A stretch of DNA of 64,000 nt from Nocardia sp. CDC159 (GTDB lineage Bacteria; Actinomycetota; Actinomycetes; Mycobacteriales; Mycobacteriaceae). The number at the start of each line of letters is the position of its first letter. Positions within the stretch are counted from its first letter, which is position 1. Below are positions 1 through 8,474 of this stretch, piece after piece. The stretch spans positions 35,470 to 99,469 of the forward strand of contig NZ_JAMRXH010000009.1 of NCBI RefSeq assembly GCF_023740735.1, written 5' to 3'. A program made the position numbers and the translations under genes. The notes below the pieces were generated by a model. It made no database searches. It was not told the origin of the DNA and saw only the letters and a list, made by a program, of their open reading frames with translations.

Positions 1-43
1 AACACTCCCGTGTTGGTTATTTCAACCGCCGCGGCCCGCCCTT

Positions 44-59
44 TTCCGCCGCGGCGGAA
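44..59. repeat. 16-bp perfect palindrome downstream of the SDR gene
   Basis: TTCCGCCGCGGCGGAA is a perfect palindrome 20 bp beyond the SDR stop codon. It could act as a transcription end for the minus-strand gene, although no T-run follows it on that strand. The function is uncertain. Confidence 0.35.
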
Positions 60-78
60 TCGAGCGGCCCGGACGAAT

Positions 79-840
<762 letters not shown>

Positions 841-1047
841 GTGACGTTCCCTTCTTGCTCTGCGTCGGCTCGACGTTAGCGGCTTCGACGGCGCTAAGTA
901 AATAGCGATTCGCCTTGGCTGGAGCAGTGGGAATCGTCGGTGGTGCGAGTCCTGTGGATCATTCGCCCAGGTGCGCGCGGCGTGCGTGTTCCGCGACGGT
1001 AGCCAAAAGTTTCGCCAGGTTTGCCGTCTGTTCGCAGGCCGAAGAGA

Positions 1048-1479
1048 TCAGGAGTACAGCTCGACGAAGCGCTCCAGGGAACGATTGATGTCGCCCTTCA
1101 GGGCATGGGCAACCGTCGCGCCGATGGGCCCGAACAGCGGCCGCCCGCCGAGATCGATGTCCACGGTCACCTTCGAGCCGTCGCCCTGCGGGGCGACCGA
1201 CAGTTGCAGCCCGAACTTGGTGCCGCCCTTGCCCTTACCGCTGAGCACCAGTCGCTTCGGGGGCTCGGCGGTATCGACCGTCCAACGCACCCGGTTGCGC
1301 AGCCCCTTCACCGAGGCGATGCCGACCAACTCGGTGCCGGGGGTGAGATCCTCGGGCACGGTGCCGCGCCAGGCCTCGTGCATGACGAGCCACTTGTCGA
1401 GTTCGCGCAGATTCGACGCGTGCGACCACGCCTGGTCGGGGGAGATCGGAACGTCCACGGAGACCTTCAGTTTTGCCAC
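1048..1479 (-). CDS. SRPBCC (polyketide cyclase/START-like) family protein
   Basis: This 143-residue protein has the SRPBCC helix-grip pattern: an N-terminal VDVPISPDQAW strand and helix, mid-protein beta strands (RVRWTVDTAEPPKRLVLSG), and a long C-terminal amphipathic helix. The family binds hydrophobic ligands in a deep cavity. Single-domain actinobacterial members mostly have no assigned role. It is divergent from the ABC pair that follows, with about 65 bp between start codons that may hold promoters for both. Function beyond the fold is not assignable. Confidence 0.85.
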   Translation of the reverse strand: MAKLKVSVDVPISPDQAWSHASNLRELDKWLVMHEAWRGTVPEDLTPGTELVGIASVKGLRNRVRWTVDTAEPPKRLVLSGKGKGGTKFGLQLSVAPQGDGSKVTVDIDLGGRPLFGPIGATVAHALKGDINRSLERFVELYS

Positions 1480-1544
1480 GCCTGCATGCTAGCGGCGGCG
1501 CGTCCGTGATGCGCCGCCGCCAGATGTGCGGCAGGGTGGGCCCC

Positions 1545-2204
1545 GTGCACAGCATCGTTCTGGAGCGGGTCGGGGTGAGCCACGGGTCGGTTCCGGTGTT
1601 CGCCGAGATCGACGCGACCGTGCCGGGCGGCAGATGTACGGCGGTGGTCGGGCCGAGCGGGGTGGGCAAGACGACGCTGCTGCGGCTGTTGAATCGGCTC
1701 GGCGAGCCGAGCTCCGGGCGGATCCTGCTCGACGGGGTGCCGATCACCGAGATCGATGTGCTGCAGCTGCGCCGCCGGGTCGGGCTGGTGCCACAGCATG
1801 CGGTGCTGCTGACCGACCTCGTGATCGACGAGGTGCGGGTGGGGCGACCCGAACTCGCCGAGCCGCAGGTGGCCGGGCTGCTCACTCGGGTGGGGTTACC
1901 CGAGGCCTTCGCCCATCGCCGCTGCGCCGAACTGTCCGGCGGGGAGGCGCAACGAGTGTGCCTGGCCCGGGCGCTGGCCGTGGAGCCGGAGGTGCTGGTG
2001 CTCGACGAGCCGACCTCGGCGCTGGACGAGGAGGCGGCCGCGGTGATCGCGGAGCTGATTCGCGGGCACTGTCGCGCGGGCGGGGCGGCGGTGCTGGTCA
2101 GCCACGACAGCGGGTTCGTGGGCACGGTGGCCGATGACATCTGGATGCTCGAGGGCGGGCGGCTGTCGCCCCTGGGCGCGACGGACGGACGGAACTCGCA
2201 GTGA
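1545..2204 (+). CDS. FetA/YbbL-like ABC transporter ATP-binding protein
   Basis: This is the ATPase subunit of a small ABC system. It has Walker A GPSGVGKTT, a Q-loop region, the signature LSGGEAQRVCLARAL, Walker B VLVLDEPTSALDEE and the switch His in LVSHDS. The GTG at 1545 is preferred because the protein then opens HSIVLERVGVSHG, as is usual for ABC ATPases; the in-frame ATG at 1509 adds an atypical Arg-rich stretch. Its stop overlaps the start of the UPF0014 permease by four bases, so the two are translationally coupled. The E. coli homologues FetA/FetB are linked to iron export; that role here is inferred. Confidence 0.9.
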   Translation: MHSIVLERVGVSHGSVPVFAEIDATVPGGRCTAVVGPSGVGKTTLLRLLNRLGEPSSGRILLDGVPITEIDVLQLRRRVGLVPQHAVLLTDLVIDEVRVGRPELAEPQVAGLLTRVGLPEAFAHRRCAELSGGEAQRVCLARALAVEPEVLVLDEPTSALDEEAAAVIAELIRGHCRAGGAAVLVSHDSGFVGTVADDIWMLEGGRLSPLGATDGRNSQ

Positions 2205-2977
2205 CACAGGATCTTTCGGTACCCGGCTGGGGTGGGGTGGCGGCCTCGCTGGTGCTGGTCGCACTGGCCGCGGTCATCGCCTATCGCCAGCGCCTGCAGC
2301 TGACCCGCGAGCTGGTGATCGCGGCCGTGCGGGCGGGGGTGCAACTGGTCGCGGTCGGTGCGGTGCTGCTGATCCTGTTCCGGCACACCGGATTACCGGG
2401 TGCGCTGGGCTGGGTGGTGCTGATGATCGTCATCGCCGGACAGGTCGCCGGTCGGCGCGGGGCCGGGCTGCCGCATGCGATCCGGTCGGCGACCATCGGG
2501 GTGGCGTTCGGGTCGGTGCTCACCCTCGGGGTGCTGATCGGGCTGGGCATCATCAGCACCCAGGCGCGGGTGGTGGTGCCGGTGGGCGGCATGGTCGTAT
2601 CCGGGGCCATGCAGGCGACCGGGATCGCGCTGCGGCGGTTGCACGAGGACGCTCGCCAGGCCCGGCCCGCGGTGGAGGCGCGGCTGTGCCTGGGACTGTC
2701 CGCGCGCGAGGCCTTCCTCCCGTTCCGCCGCTCGGCGCTGCGCACCGCACTCGTGCCCGCCGTCGACTCGACCAAGGTGGTCGGGCTGATCAGTTTGCCG
2801 GGGGCCATGACCGGCCTGATCCTCGCGGGCGTGGACCCGCTGACGGCCATCCGCTATCAGATCGTGGTCATGTACATGTTGCTCGCGGCGACCGCCCTGG
2901 CCGCACTCGCCGCCGCCCGCGTCGCCGAGCGGGAGCTGTTCGACCCGGCGCAGCGATTGGTCCCGCTGCCGAGCTAG
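2201..2977 (+). CDS. FetB/YbbM-like (UPF0014) ABC transporter permease
   Basis: This 258-residue polytopic membrane protein belongs to the UPF0014 family. About seven hydrophobic segments are visible, and the family-typical stretch SGAMQATGIALRRLHEDA lies mid-protein, followed by TKVVGLISLPGAMTGLILAGVDPL near the C-terminal third. It starts at a GTG overlapping the ATPase stop (GTGA), so the two subunits should be made together. The E. coli pair FetAB has been linked to iron export and peroxide resistance. The substrate in this organism cannot be read from the sequence. Confidence 0.9.
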   Translation: MTQDLSVPGWGGVAASLVLVALAAVIAYRQRLQLTRELVIAAVRAGVQLVAVGAVLLILFRHTGLPGALGWVVLMIVIAGQVAGRRGAGLPHAIRSATIGVAFGSVLTLGVLIGLGIISTQARVVVPVGGMVVSGAMQATGIALRRLHEDARQARPAVEARLCLGLSAREAFLPFRRSALRTALVPAVDSTKVVGLISLPGAMTGLILAGVDPLTAIRYQIVVMYMLLAATALAALAAARVAERELFDPAQRLVPLPS

Positions 2978-3051
2978 CGCTCGGCCACGAGGATGCCGAT
3001 CGTTCGCGGAAGTAATCGTGTAGGGCCGGATGCGGCGGGTAATCGGCGGCT

Positions 3052-4005
3052 GTGACGAGTATCGGATATTTCCTGGCCAGTGAGCAGTTCGGACCGAACG
3101 AGCTGGTGGAGCAGGCGAAACGGGCCGAGCAGGCCGGATTTCAGCGGCTGTGGATCTCCGACCACTTTCATCCCTGGAACGACGCGCAGGGCAACAGCCC
3201 CTTCGTCTGGGGTGTGATCGGGGCGCTGTCGCAGGCCGTGAGCCTGCCCATCACGACGGCCGTGACCTGTCCCATCATGCGCATACATCCGGCGATCATC
3301 GCCCAGGCCGCGGCGACGGCCTTCCTACAGACCGAGGGGCGGTTCTGCCTCGGCGTGGGCAGCGGCGAGGCGCTCAACGAACACATCTTCGGCGATCCGT
3401 GGCCGCCCGCGCCGATCCGGCTGGAGATGCTGGAGGAGGCGGTCGGGCTGATCCGGAAGTTGCTGGGTGGTAAGACCGTCGACCACGACGGCAAGTACTA
3501 CGAGGTACAGCAGGCCCGGATCTACACCTGCCCCGACGAGCCAGTGCCGATCTACGTGTCGGGCTTCGGGCCGGTGGCGACCGAACTCGCGGGCCGGATC
3601 GGCGACGGCTACTGCACGGCCATGCCCGATGCCGATCTGGTGCGGCTGTTCCGGGACTCCGGCGGCGGCGACAAGCCGGTGCAGGCCGGGACGAAGGTCT
3701 GCTGGGACCGCGACGAGGACACCGCACTCGACACCGCACATCGGTTGTGGGCCAACGAACTGCTGCCCGGCCAGCTGGGCCAGACCCTGCCGCGCCCGAA
3801 GGATTTCCAGGACGCCATGTCGCTGGTGCCCAAGGAGCGGACCCGCGCGCGGTTCGCCGTCGGTCCGGATCCCGAGCGGCACATCCGGCAGGTGCGGCAG
3901 TTCGCCGACGCCGGAATCGACGAAATCTACGTCCAGCAGATCGGCCCCGATATGGACGGCTTCTTCCAGACCTACGAGAAGGAAGTGCTGCCGGTCTTCC
4001 ACTGA
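3052..4005 (+). CDS. F420-dependent LLM-class oxidoreductase (G6PDH-like family)
   Basis: This 317-residue luciferase-like monooxygenase-fold protein resembles the TIGR03557-type F420-dependent oxidoreductases. It opens with SIGYFLASEQFGPNELVEQAK and carries the family blocks FQRLWISDHFHPW, AVTCPIMRIHPAIIAQAAAT and FCLGVGSGEALNEH. Members use reduced F420 rather than FMN; F420-dependent glucose-6-phosphate dehydrogenase is the best-known relative. F420 use implies an actinobacterial host. The physiological substrate is unknown. GTG start. It stands alone, with 74 bp to the upstream permease gene. Confidence 0.9.
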   Translation: MTSIGYFLASEQFGPNELVEQAKRAEQAGFQRLWISDHFHPWNDAQGNSPFVWGVIGALSQAVSLPITTAVTCPIMRIHPAIIAQAAATAFLQTEGRFCLGVGSGEALNEHIFGDPWPPAPIRLEMLEEAVGLIRKLLGGKTVDHDGKYYEVQQARIYTCPDEPVPIYVSGFGPVATELAGRIGDGYCTAMPDADLVRLFRDSGGGDKPVQAGTKVCWDRDEDTALDTAHRLWANELLPGQLGQTLPRPKDFQDAMSLVPKERTRARFAVGPDPERHIRQVRQFADAGIDEIYVQQIGPDMDGFFQTYEKEVLPVFH

Positions 4006-4085
4006 CCTGATAGCGTCTGCCGATGTCGCGTGACGTGGAGTTACAGGCTTTCGAATCCGAGTAGTTTTCCAATGAAAGGATTGTG

Positions 4086-5465
4086 ATGACGCGGTCTGTG
4101 CGCACGTTTTTCCCGGGCGGGCGAATCGGCAGAATATTCGCCGTCGGAGTGGCCTGTGCGGTGGTGGCCTCGCCCACGGCCGGTGCGGACGCGGGTCCCG
4201 GGGCCGACCCGGTGACCTGCTCGTCTCCCGGCTGGGTGGGTGCCTGGGCCGCGCCGCCGGGCGGCGCGCAGCGGTTCATTCAAATCGATGCGCACCACCC
4301 CGCGATCGTCGCCGACAGTTATCCGCTGACCGTGCCGCGGGTAATCGCCGACGAGACCCTGCGCATGATCGTGGTGCCGGAAACCGCGGGTTCGGCCGTG
4401 CGTATTCATTTCAGCAATCGTTACGGCGTGGTGCCCGTGACCTTTCGGCATGCCCACGTCGGACGCCAATCGGGTGGGGCCGAGGTGGTGGCGGGCTCGA
4501 ATATCCCGCTCACCTTTTCCGGGGCCGATGAGGTGACCGTCGCGCCGGGGCAGGACGTCGTGAGCGATGCGGCGGCACTGCCGGTGCGGCCGTTCGACCA
4601 TCTCGCCGTGAGCTTCCACGTACCGAACGCGCCCGACCCCGAGCCGACCTACCACTGGCAGACCAACCACACCTCATACCTCTCGCCGCCCTTCAGCGGC
4701 GACCATGCCGCCGAGGAGTCGGCCGCGAGCTTCGGCGAACAGACCAACTCGGTCTATTACGTGGCCGGTGTCGACGTCTACGCCCCCGCGGGCACCGCGG
4801 CGGTGGCCGTGCTCGGGGACTCGTTCACCAACAGCCCCGCGACCACCTTCGACACCGACAGCCGCTGGCCCGACTTCCTCAGCCGCCGACTGCAATCCAC
4901 CCCGGACGGGAGCAGGCTGTCGGTGGTCAACGCCGCGCTCAGCTTCAATCTCACCGGCGTCGGTCATCCGAACCTGGTCGGCCCCGATCTGGTGAGCATC
5001 GGCGGCCCCGCCGGGCTGTACCGCTTCGAGACCGATATCGCCGCGGTGCCCGGCGTGCGTGCGGTGATCCTCATGCTCGGCATGAACGATCTCGCCTTCG
5101 GCACGTCGCCCGGCGATGTCATCGCGGCCTATCGGCTCATCATCGATAAGGCGCACCGCAGCGGATTGAAGATCATCGGAGCCACCCTCACCCCCAGCGC
5201 GGACCCGCTGTTCCCGGCCACCATGTACGGATTGCCGGGGGTCATGGCCAACCGGCATCAGGTGAACGACTTCATCCGCAACAGCGGGCAATTCGACGCG
5301 GTCTTCGATTTCGATGCCGCCGTCGCCGATCCCGCGCGGCCCGATCACTGGCTGCCGGGGCTGTCGCCCGCGAACGACAACGTGCACCCCAGCGATCTGG
5401 GCTCGCAGCGCGAGGCCGAGTCCATCGACCTGCCCCTGTTGCTGAGCCTGGCCGCCTGTCACTGA
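4086..5465 (+). CDS. Secreted SGNH/GDSL-family hydrolase
   Basis: This 459-residue exported esterase or lipase-like protein has an N-terminal signal sequence (basic start, hydrophobic IFAVGVACAVVASP, small residues around TAGADAG). The SGNH nucleophile motif VAVLGDSF has Ser near residue 246, the block-III Asn lies in LMLGMNDLAF, and the catalytic His is in DNVHPSDLG near residue 434. The ATG at 4086 is chosen because AAAGGA ends five bases upstream; the GTG one codon earlier is too close. It ends at a strong bidirectional terminator facing the convergent DoxX gene. The substrate is not determinable. Confidence 0.9.
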   Translation: MTRSVRTFFPGGRIGRIFAVGVACAVVASPTAGADAGPGADPVTCSSPGWVGAWAAPPGGAQRFIQIDAHHPAIVADSYPLTVPRVIADETLRMIVVPETAGSAVRIHFSNRYGVVPVTFRHAHVGRQSGGAEVVAGSNIPLTFSGADEVTVAPGQDVVSDAAALPVRPFDHLAVSFHVPNAPDPEPTYHWQTNHTSYLSPPFSGDHAAEESAASFGEQTNSVYYVAGVDVYAPAGTAAVAVLGDSFTNSPATTFDTDSRWPDFLSRRLQSTPDGSRLSVVNAALSFNLTGVGHPNLVGPDLVSIGGPAGLYRFETDIAAVPGVRAVILMLGMNDLAFGTSPGDVIAAYRLIIDKAHRSGLKIIGATLTPSADPLFPATMYGLPGVMANRHQVNDFIRNSGQFDAVFDFDAAVADPARPDHWLPGLSPANDNVHPSDLGSQREAESIDLPLLLSLAACH

Positions 5466-5470
5466 CGCGA

Positions 5471-5507
5471 CGAATCCCGTTGCGCCGCGGCGGCGCAACG
5501 GGATTCG
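5471..5507. terminator. Bidirectional intrinsic terminator between SGNH hydrolase and DoxX
   Basis: The arms 5471-5486 and 5492-5507 form a perfect 16-bp stem around a 5-base loop, filling the gap between two convergent stop codons. There is little T-run, as is common in high-GC actinobacteria. Confidence 0.85.
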
Positions 5508-5508
5508 G

Positions 5509-5940
5509 TCAGAATGCCGCCAGCACACAGGCCCCGATGAACACCGTCTGTACGACGGTGCGGGCGGATAACGGCATGGTCTTGACCCCGATTCCGGCGC
5601 GGGCGGCGCGCACATTGGCGGGGAACATCACGACCAGCAGCGCGGCCAGACACAGCGCGGCCACCGGTGCGACGGGTGGGATCAAAAGCCCCGCCGCACC
5701 GGCCAATTCGAGTACGCCGGTGAGTGTGACCAGGGCGGCCGGGGCGGGCAATCGCGGCGGGACCATGGCGATCAGGGCGCCGCGGCGCGGCGGCAGGAAG
5801 TGGGCGGAGGCGGTGAGGACGAACATGGCCGCCAGGCCGAGGCGGGCGGCGTGCGGCCACGAGTCGAGCCAGTCGATCAGCAGCCAGCCGGTGAGGCGGG
5901 ACAGTCCGGTGACGACGACGAGGACGATGAGCGGTGCCAT
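5509..5940 (-). CDS. DoxX-family integral membrane protein
   Basis: This roughly 143-residue protein has four hydrophobic segments and the DoxX-like blocks GLAAMFVLTASAHFLPPRR and VLELAGAAGLLIPPVAPVAAL. The ATG at 5940 is preferred over a start 11 codons upstream because AGGAG precedes it by about six bases. DoxX proteins are small membrane proteins, some linked to redox stress. It is divergent from a TetR gene across 77 bp. A consensus minus-strand promoter (TTGACA at 6007-6002, 17-bp spacer, TAATCT at 5984-5979) reads into it, so it is probably the TetR target. Confidence 0.88.
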   Translation of the reverse strand: MAPLIVLVVVTGLSRLTGWLLIDWLDSWPHAARLGLAAMFVLTASAHFLPPRRGALIAMVPPRLPAPAALVTLTGVLELAGAAGLLIPPVAPVAALCLAALLVVMFPANVRAARAGIGVKTMPLSARTVVQTVFIGACVLAAF

Positions 5941-5965
5941 CGGGGGCTCCTGGGGAAGAGCGAAT

Positions 5966-6024
5966 CTTGACATTGGCTAGATTATGAGCGAGCGGGGAAC
6001 TTGTCAATGTCTAGATTATGGGCG
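5966..6024. promoter_or_regulatory. doxX promoter with two operator-like direct repeats
   Basis: Two 25-bp direct repeats start at 5966 and 6000 (CTTGACATTGGCTAGATTAT and CTTGTCAATGTCTAGATTAT), 34 bp apart. The minus-strand doxX promoter uses parts of both: the -35 TTGACA comes from repeat 2 (6002-6007) and the -10 TAATCT from repeat 1 (5979-5984), 17 bp apart. Repeat 2 also overlaps the tetR start codon. A regulator on these repeats would block both genes. The repeats and promoter are seen; the binding protein is inferred. Confidence 0.65.
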
Positions 6025-6614
6025 ACCATCGAGGGGTGACGAAGAGCGCCTACCACCATGGGGATCTGCGTGCCACGCTGCTGCGGGCGGCGGCCGACCA
6101 GATCGCCGCCGAGGGAGTCGACGCGATATCGCTGCGGGCATTGGCGCAGCGGGCGGGGGTCTCGCATGCCGCGCCCGCGCATCACTTCGGCAACCGGCAG
6201 GGTCTGCTGACGGCGTTGGCGATCGAGGGCTTCGAGTTACTGGGTGCGGAAATGCGTTCGGCGGCAGGAGATTTTCGGGATGTCGCGCTGGCCTACATCC
6301 GCTTCGCGCGGACCCATCCGGGGCACTTCGACATCATGTTCCGCCGCGACCTGCTGCGCGCGGACGACGAGCGGCTGCTCGCGGCGCGCGAGCGGGCGGG
6401 TCGGTCGCTGCGCTCGGGCGTGGCCGAACTGGGTGTGGCACAACAGGACCGGACCGCGACCGAACTGGCGGCCTGGTCGCTGGTGCACGGATTCTGCGCG
6501 CTGTGGCGTGCGGGCGCACTGGTGAATTCGACGCTCGGCGGCGACGATCCGGAGGAGCTGGCGCGGCGCATGGTCGCCGCGGTCGAATTCGGCGGCACCG
6601 CCGATCAGCGGTAG
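6018..6614 (+). CDS. TetR/AcrR-family regulator (WHG-type C-terminal domain)
   Basis: This 198-residue regulator has an N-terminal helix-turn-helix of the form AYHHGDLRATLLRAAADQI...ISLRALAQRAGVSHAAPAHHF, typical of the TetR subgroup whose C-terminal ligand domain carries the WHG signature (here AYIRFARTHPGHFDIMF and AAWSLVHGFCALWRAG). It likely represses the divergent doxX and itself. The ATG at 6018 lies inside the second operator-like repeat; a GTG at 6036 is an alternative. Its 3' end overlaps the convergent hydrolase gene by ten bases. Confidence 0.9.
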   Translation: MGDHRGVTKSAYHHGDLRATLLRAAADQIAAEGVDAISLRALAQRAGVSHAAPAHHFGNRQGLLTALAIEGFELLGAEMRSAAGDFRDVALAYIRFARTHPGHFDIMFRRDLLRADDERLLAARERAGRSLRSGVAELGVAQQDRTATELAAWSLVHGFCALWRAGALVNSTLGGDDPEELARRMVAAVEFGGTADQR

Positions 6615-7534
6615 AGCAGTGCCGTCACCGGCGGGCGCAGCTGCTCGGTGACGGTCGCGCGCGGACCCCAGAAGTTGAGGTGGTTCGCCGAGTGCCGCAG
6701 CGCCGTCAGGCCCGGAACGATCTCGCGCACACCGTATTTGTCGTGCGGAAAGCCCTGCAGGAAGGTGACCACCGTGGCCGCGGTGACCGCCACCTTGTGG
6801 ATCATTCGCAGCGGATCCTCGCCGAGTTCGGCAATGGCGTCGCGTAACCGGCCGGACAGCAGGCTGTCGGCGATACCGGCGATCATGGTGAACGGATCGA
6901 CCAGCGACAGATCGATGGCCAGCTCATAGCCCAGCCGCAGGTAGGTGTTGGACGGATCGGCGTCACCGTAGCTGTCGCCGGGCAGGCAGTAGTCGAACCA
7001 GTCGATGGCCCCGGTGTCCACCACCGGATCGCCCGAAATCCCCTGTCCGACCAGCTGATTGCCGAGCGGGAAGGTGCGCCCGGGCGCCCGGTGCGGCGAG
7101 GCGAAGGCATGCAGCCAGCGGCAGTCCCCGGCGCGGTCGCGCAGCGAGCCGGATACCAGTTCGCGACCCACCAGCGAGGCGACCGCGCCGCCCTGGCTGT
7201 AGCCGAGAATGCCGAAGCTGCCCTCGTGCGCGCGGATCAGCCGGATCAACTCGGCGATGCCCATATCCCGCGAGGCGCGGTAGGACGGGCGACCGAGCGC
7301 TGCCAGCACGCCTTCGCCGCCACCCGGAATCGGGCCGAAGCTCGCCGGATAGTTCACATACACCACATCGAAGACGGTGTGGTCGAGCAGATCGGTGACC
7401 CCGGTGAGCATGCCGATCTCGCTGCCGGGCTCGATCCGCCCGAGCCGCTCGGCCGCCGCGACGGCCTCCCAGGTGCCAGGGACGCAGAAGAGTTTGTGCT
7501 GAGCCACGTTTCGAGCGTGCGCCCGAACCCCCAC
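6605..7534 (-). CDS. PE-PPE/cutinase-like alpha/beta hydrolase
   Basis: This roughly 300-residue protein opens with KLFCVPGTWEA and has the serine-hydrolase elbow GYSQGG with nucleophile Ser113, followed by the SPHRAPGRTFPLG stretch seen in PE-PPE-domain and mycobacteriophage lysin B-like hydrolases. That family attacks ester bonds in mycolate-type lipids or glycopeptidolipids, which fits a mycolic-acid-containing host. There is no obvious signal peptide. An in-frame GTG nine codons downstream (opening AQHKLFCVPGTWE) is an equally plausible start. The exact substrate is not known. Confidence 0.82.
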   Translation of the reverse strand: MGVRAHARNVAQHKLFCVPGTWEAVAAAERLGRIEPGSEIGMLTGVTDLLDHTVFDVVYVNYPASFGPIPGGGEGVLAALGRPSYRASRDMGIAELIRLIRAHEGSFGILGYSQGGAVASLVGRELVSGSLRDRAGDCRWLHAFASPHRAPGRTFPLGNQLVGQGISGDPVVDTGAIDWFDYCLPGDSYGDADPSNTYLRLGYELAIDLSLVDPFTMIAGIADSLLSGRLRDAIAELGEDPLRMIHKVAVTAATVVTFLQGFPHDKYGVREIVPGLTALRHSANHLNFWGPRATVTEQLRPPVTALLYR

Positions 7535-7583
7535 CTCGATCGCGAGTAGTGCGGTACTCGATTCCGCACGACGGCGGGCGCCG

Positions 7584-8384
7584 CTAGCGCTGTCGCACGC
7601 GGAGCCGACCGTCCAGGGCGGCGGTCAGAGCGGCGGCGGTGGCCTTGACCTGTGCGGCGAGCACCGGCCACGTCTCGCCGCACACGACCGTCTCGTCGGG
7701 GCAGTGGTGTCGCACGGTGACCCCGACCGCGGCGATGGGCCGCCCGCCGTGATCGAAGACCGCGTCGGCGACGGTGGCGAAACCCGGTGTGACATAACCG
7801 TCCTCGACCGCCCAGCCGCGCTCGGCCTCGGCACGCAGCAGCTGACGCAGCTGGGCGAGGGCGCGGGGGCCGCGCTCGGTGCGCATGGGGAAGGCGGCCG
7901 GGCCGGGGAACAGCGCGCGCACGTGCGGGCGGGTCAGGTGGGCGAGCATGGCCCGGCCGGTCGCGGTGAGATGGGCGGGCAGTCGCACACCGACATCGGT
8001 GACCAGGGTCTGCGGCCGGGACGGACGCTGCTCGATCAGATACAGCGATTCGTTGCCGTGCAGGATGCCCAGATGCGCGGTGTAGCCGACGGTGTCGACC
8101 AGGCCGCGCAGCAGCGGGGCGGCCACCCGTTCCAGCGGATCGTGGCGCAGATAGGCCGAGCCGAGTTCGAAGGCCGCGATGCCCAGCCCGTATTTGCGCT
8201 CGGCGGGCAGATGCGCGACGTATCCGGCCGCCTGCAACTCGTTGAGCAGGTGATATGTCGTGGATCGAGGCAGGTCCAGCTCGCGCGCGACCACGGCGGC
8301 GGGCACCGGCCCGGCGCGGCGGGCGAGCACGCCGAGTACCTGCAAGCCGCGCCGCAAACCCGGAACATCACTGCTGGTCCCCAC
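7584..8384 (-). CDS. hutR: IclR-family regulator of histidine utilisation
   Basis: This IclR-type regulator has an N-terminal winged helix (GLRRGLQVLGVLAR...VARELDLPRSTTYHLLNELQAAGYV) and a C-terminal effector domain (YTAHLGILHGNESLYLIEQRP, LPAHLTATGRAMLAHL, GYVTPGFATVADAVFD). It is divergent from hutH. The GTG at 8384 (266 aa) is preferred because the ATG at 8423 would place the operator at 8405-8418 inside the reading frame. An IclR regulator called HutR controls hut genes in Corynebacterium resistens; position and operator support the same role here. Confidence 0.88.
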   Translation of the reverse strand: MGTSSDVPGLRRGLQVLGVLARRAGPVPAAVVARELDLPRSTTYHLLNELQAAGYVAHLPAERKYGLGIAAFELGSAYLRHDPLERVAAPLLRGLVDTVGYTAHLGILHGNESLYLIEQRPSRPQTLVTDVGVRLPAHLTATGRAMLAHLTRPHVRALFPGPAAFPMRTERGPRALAQLRQLLRAEAERGWAVEDGYVTPGFATVADAVFDHGGRPIAAVGVTVRHHCPDETVVCGETWPVLAAQVKATAAALTAALDGRLRVRQR

Positions 8385-8404
8385 GGGCGGAAGCTTAGCG
8401 GCTG

Positions 8405-8418
8405 TCTGAAATACCAGA
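8405..8418. promoter_or_regulatory. HutR operator
   Basis: TCTGAAATACCAGA sits between the divergent hutR and hutH genes, inside a larger inverted repeat TGTCTG-N6-CAGACA (8403-8420). It matches the 14-bp motif TCTGwwATwCCAGA that I recall being reported for HutR in Corynebacterium resistens. The match is seen; HutR binding is inferred. Confidence 0.75.
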
Positions 8419-8474
8419 CACATTCCCCTCGCGGTTGCTCGATCCGGGCCCGCCGACCGACTGGAATGTTGAGC

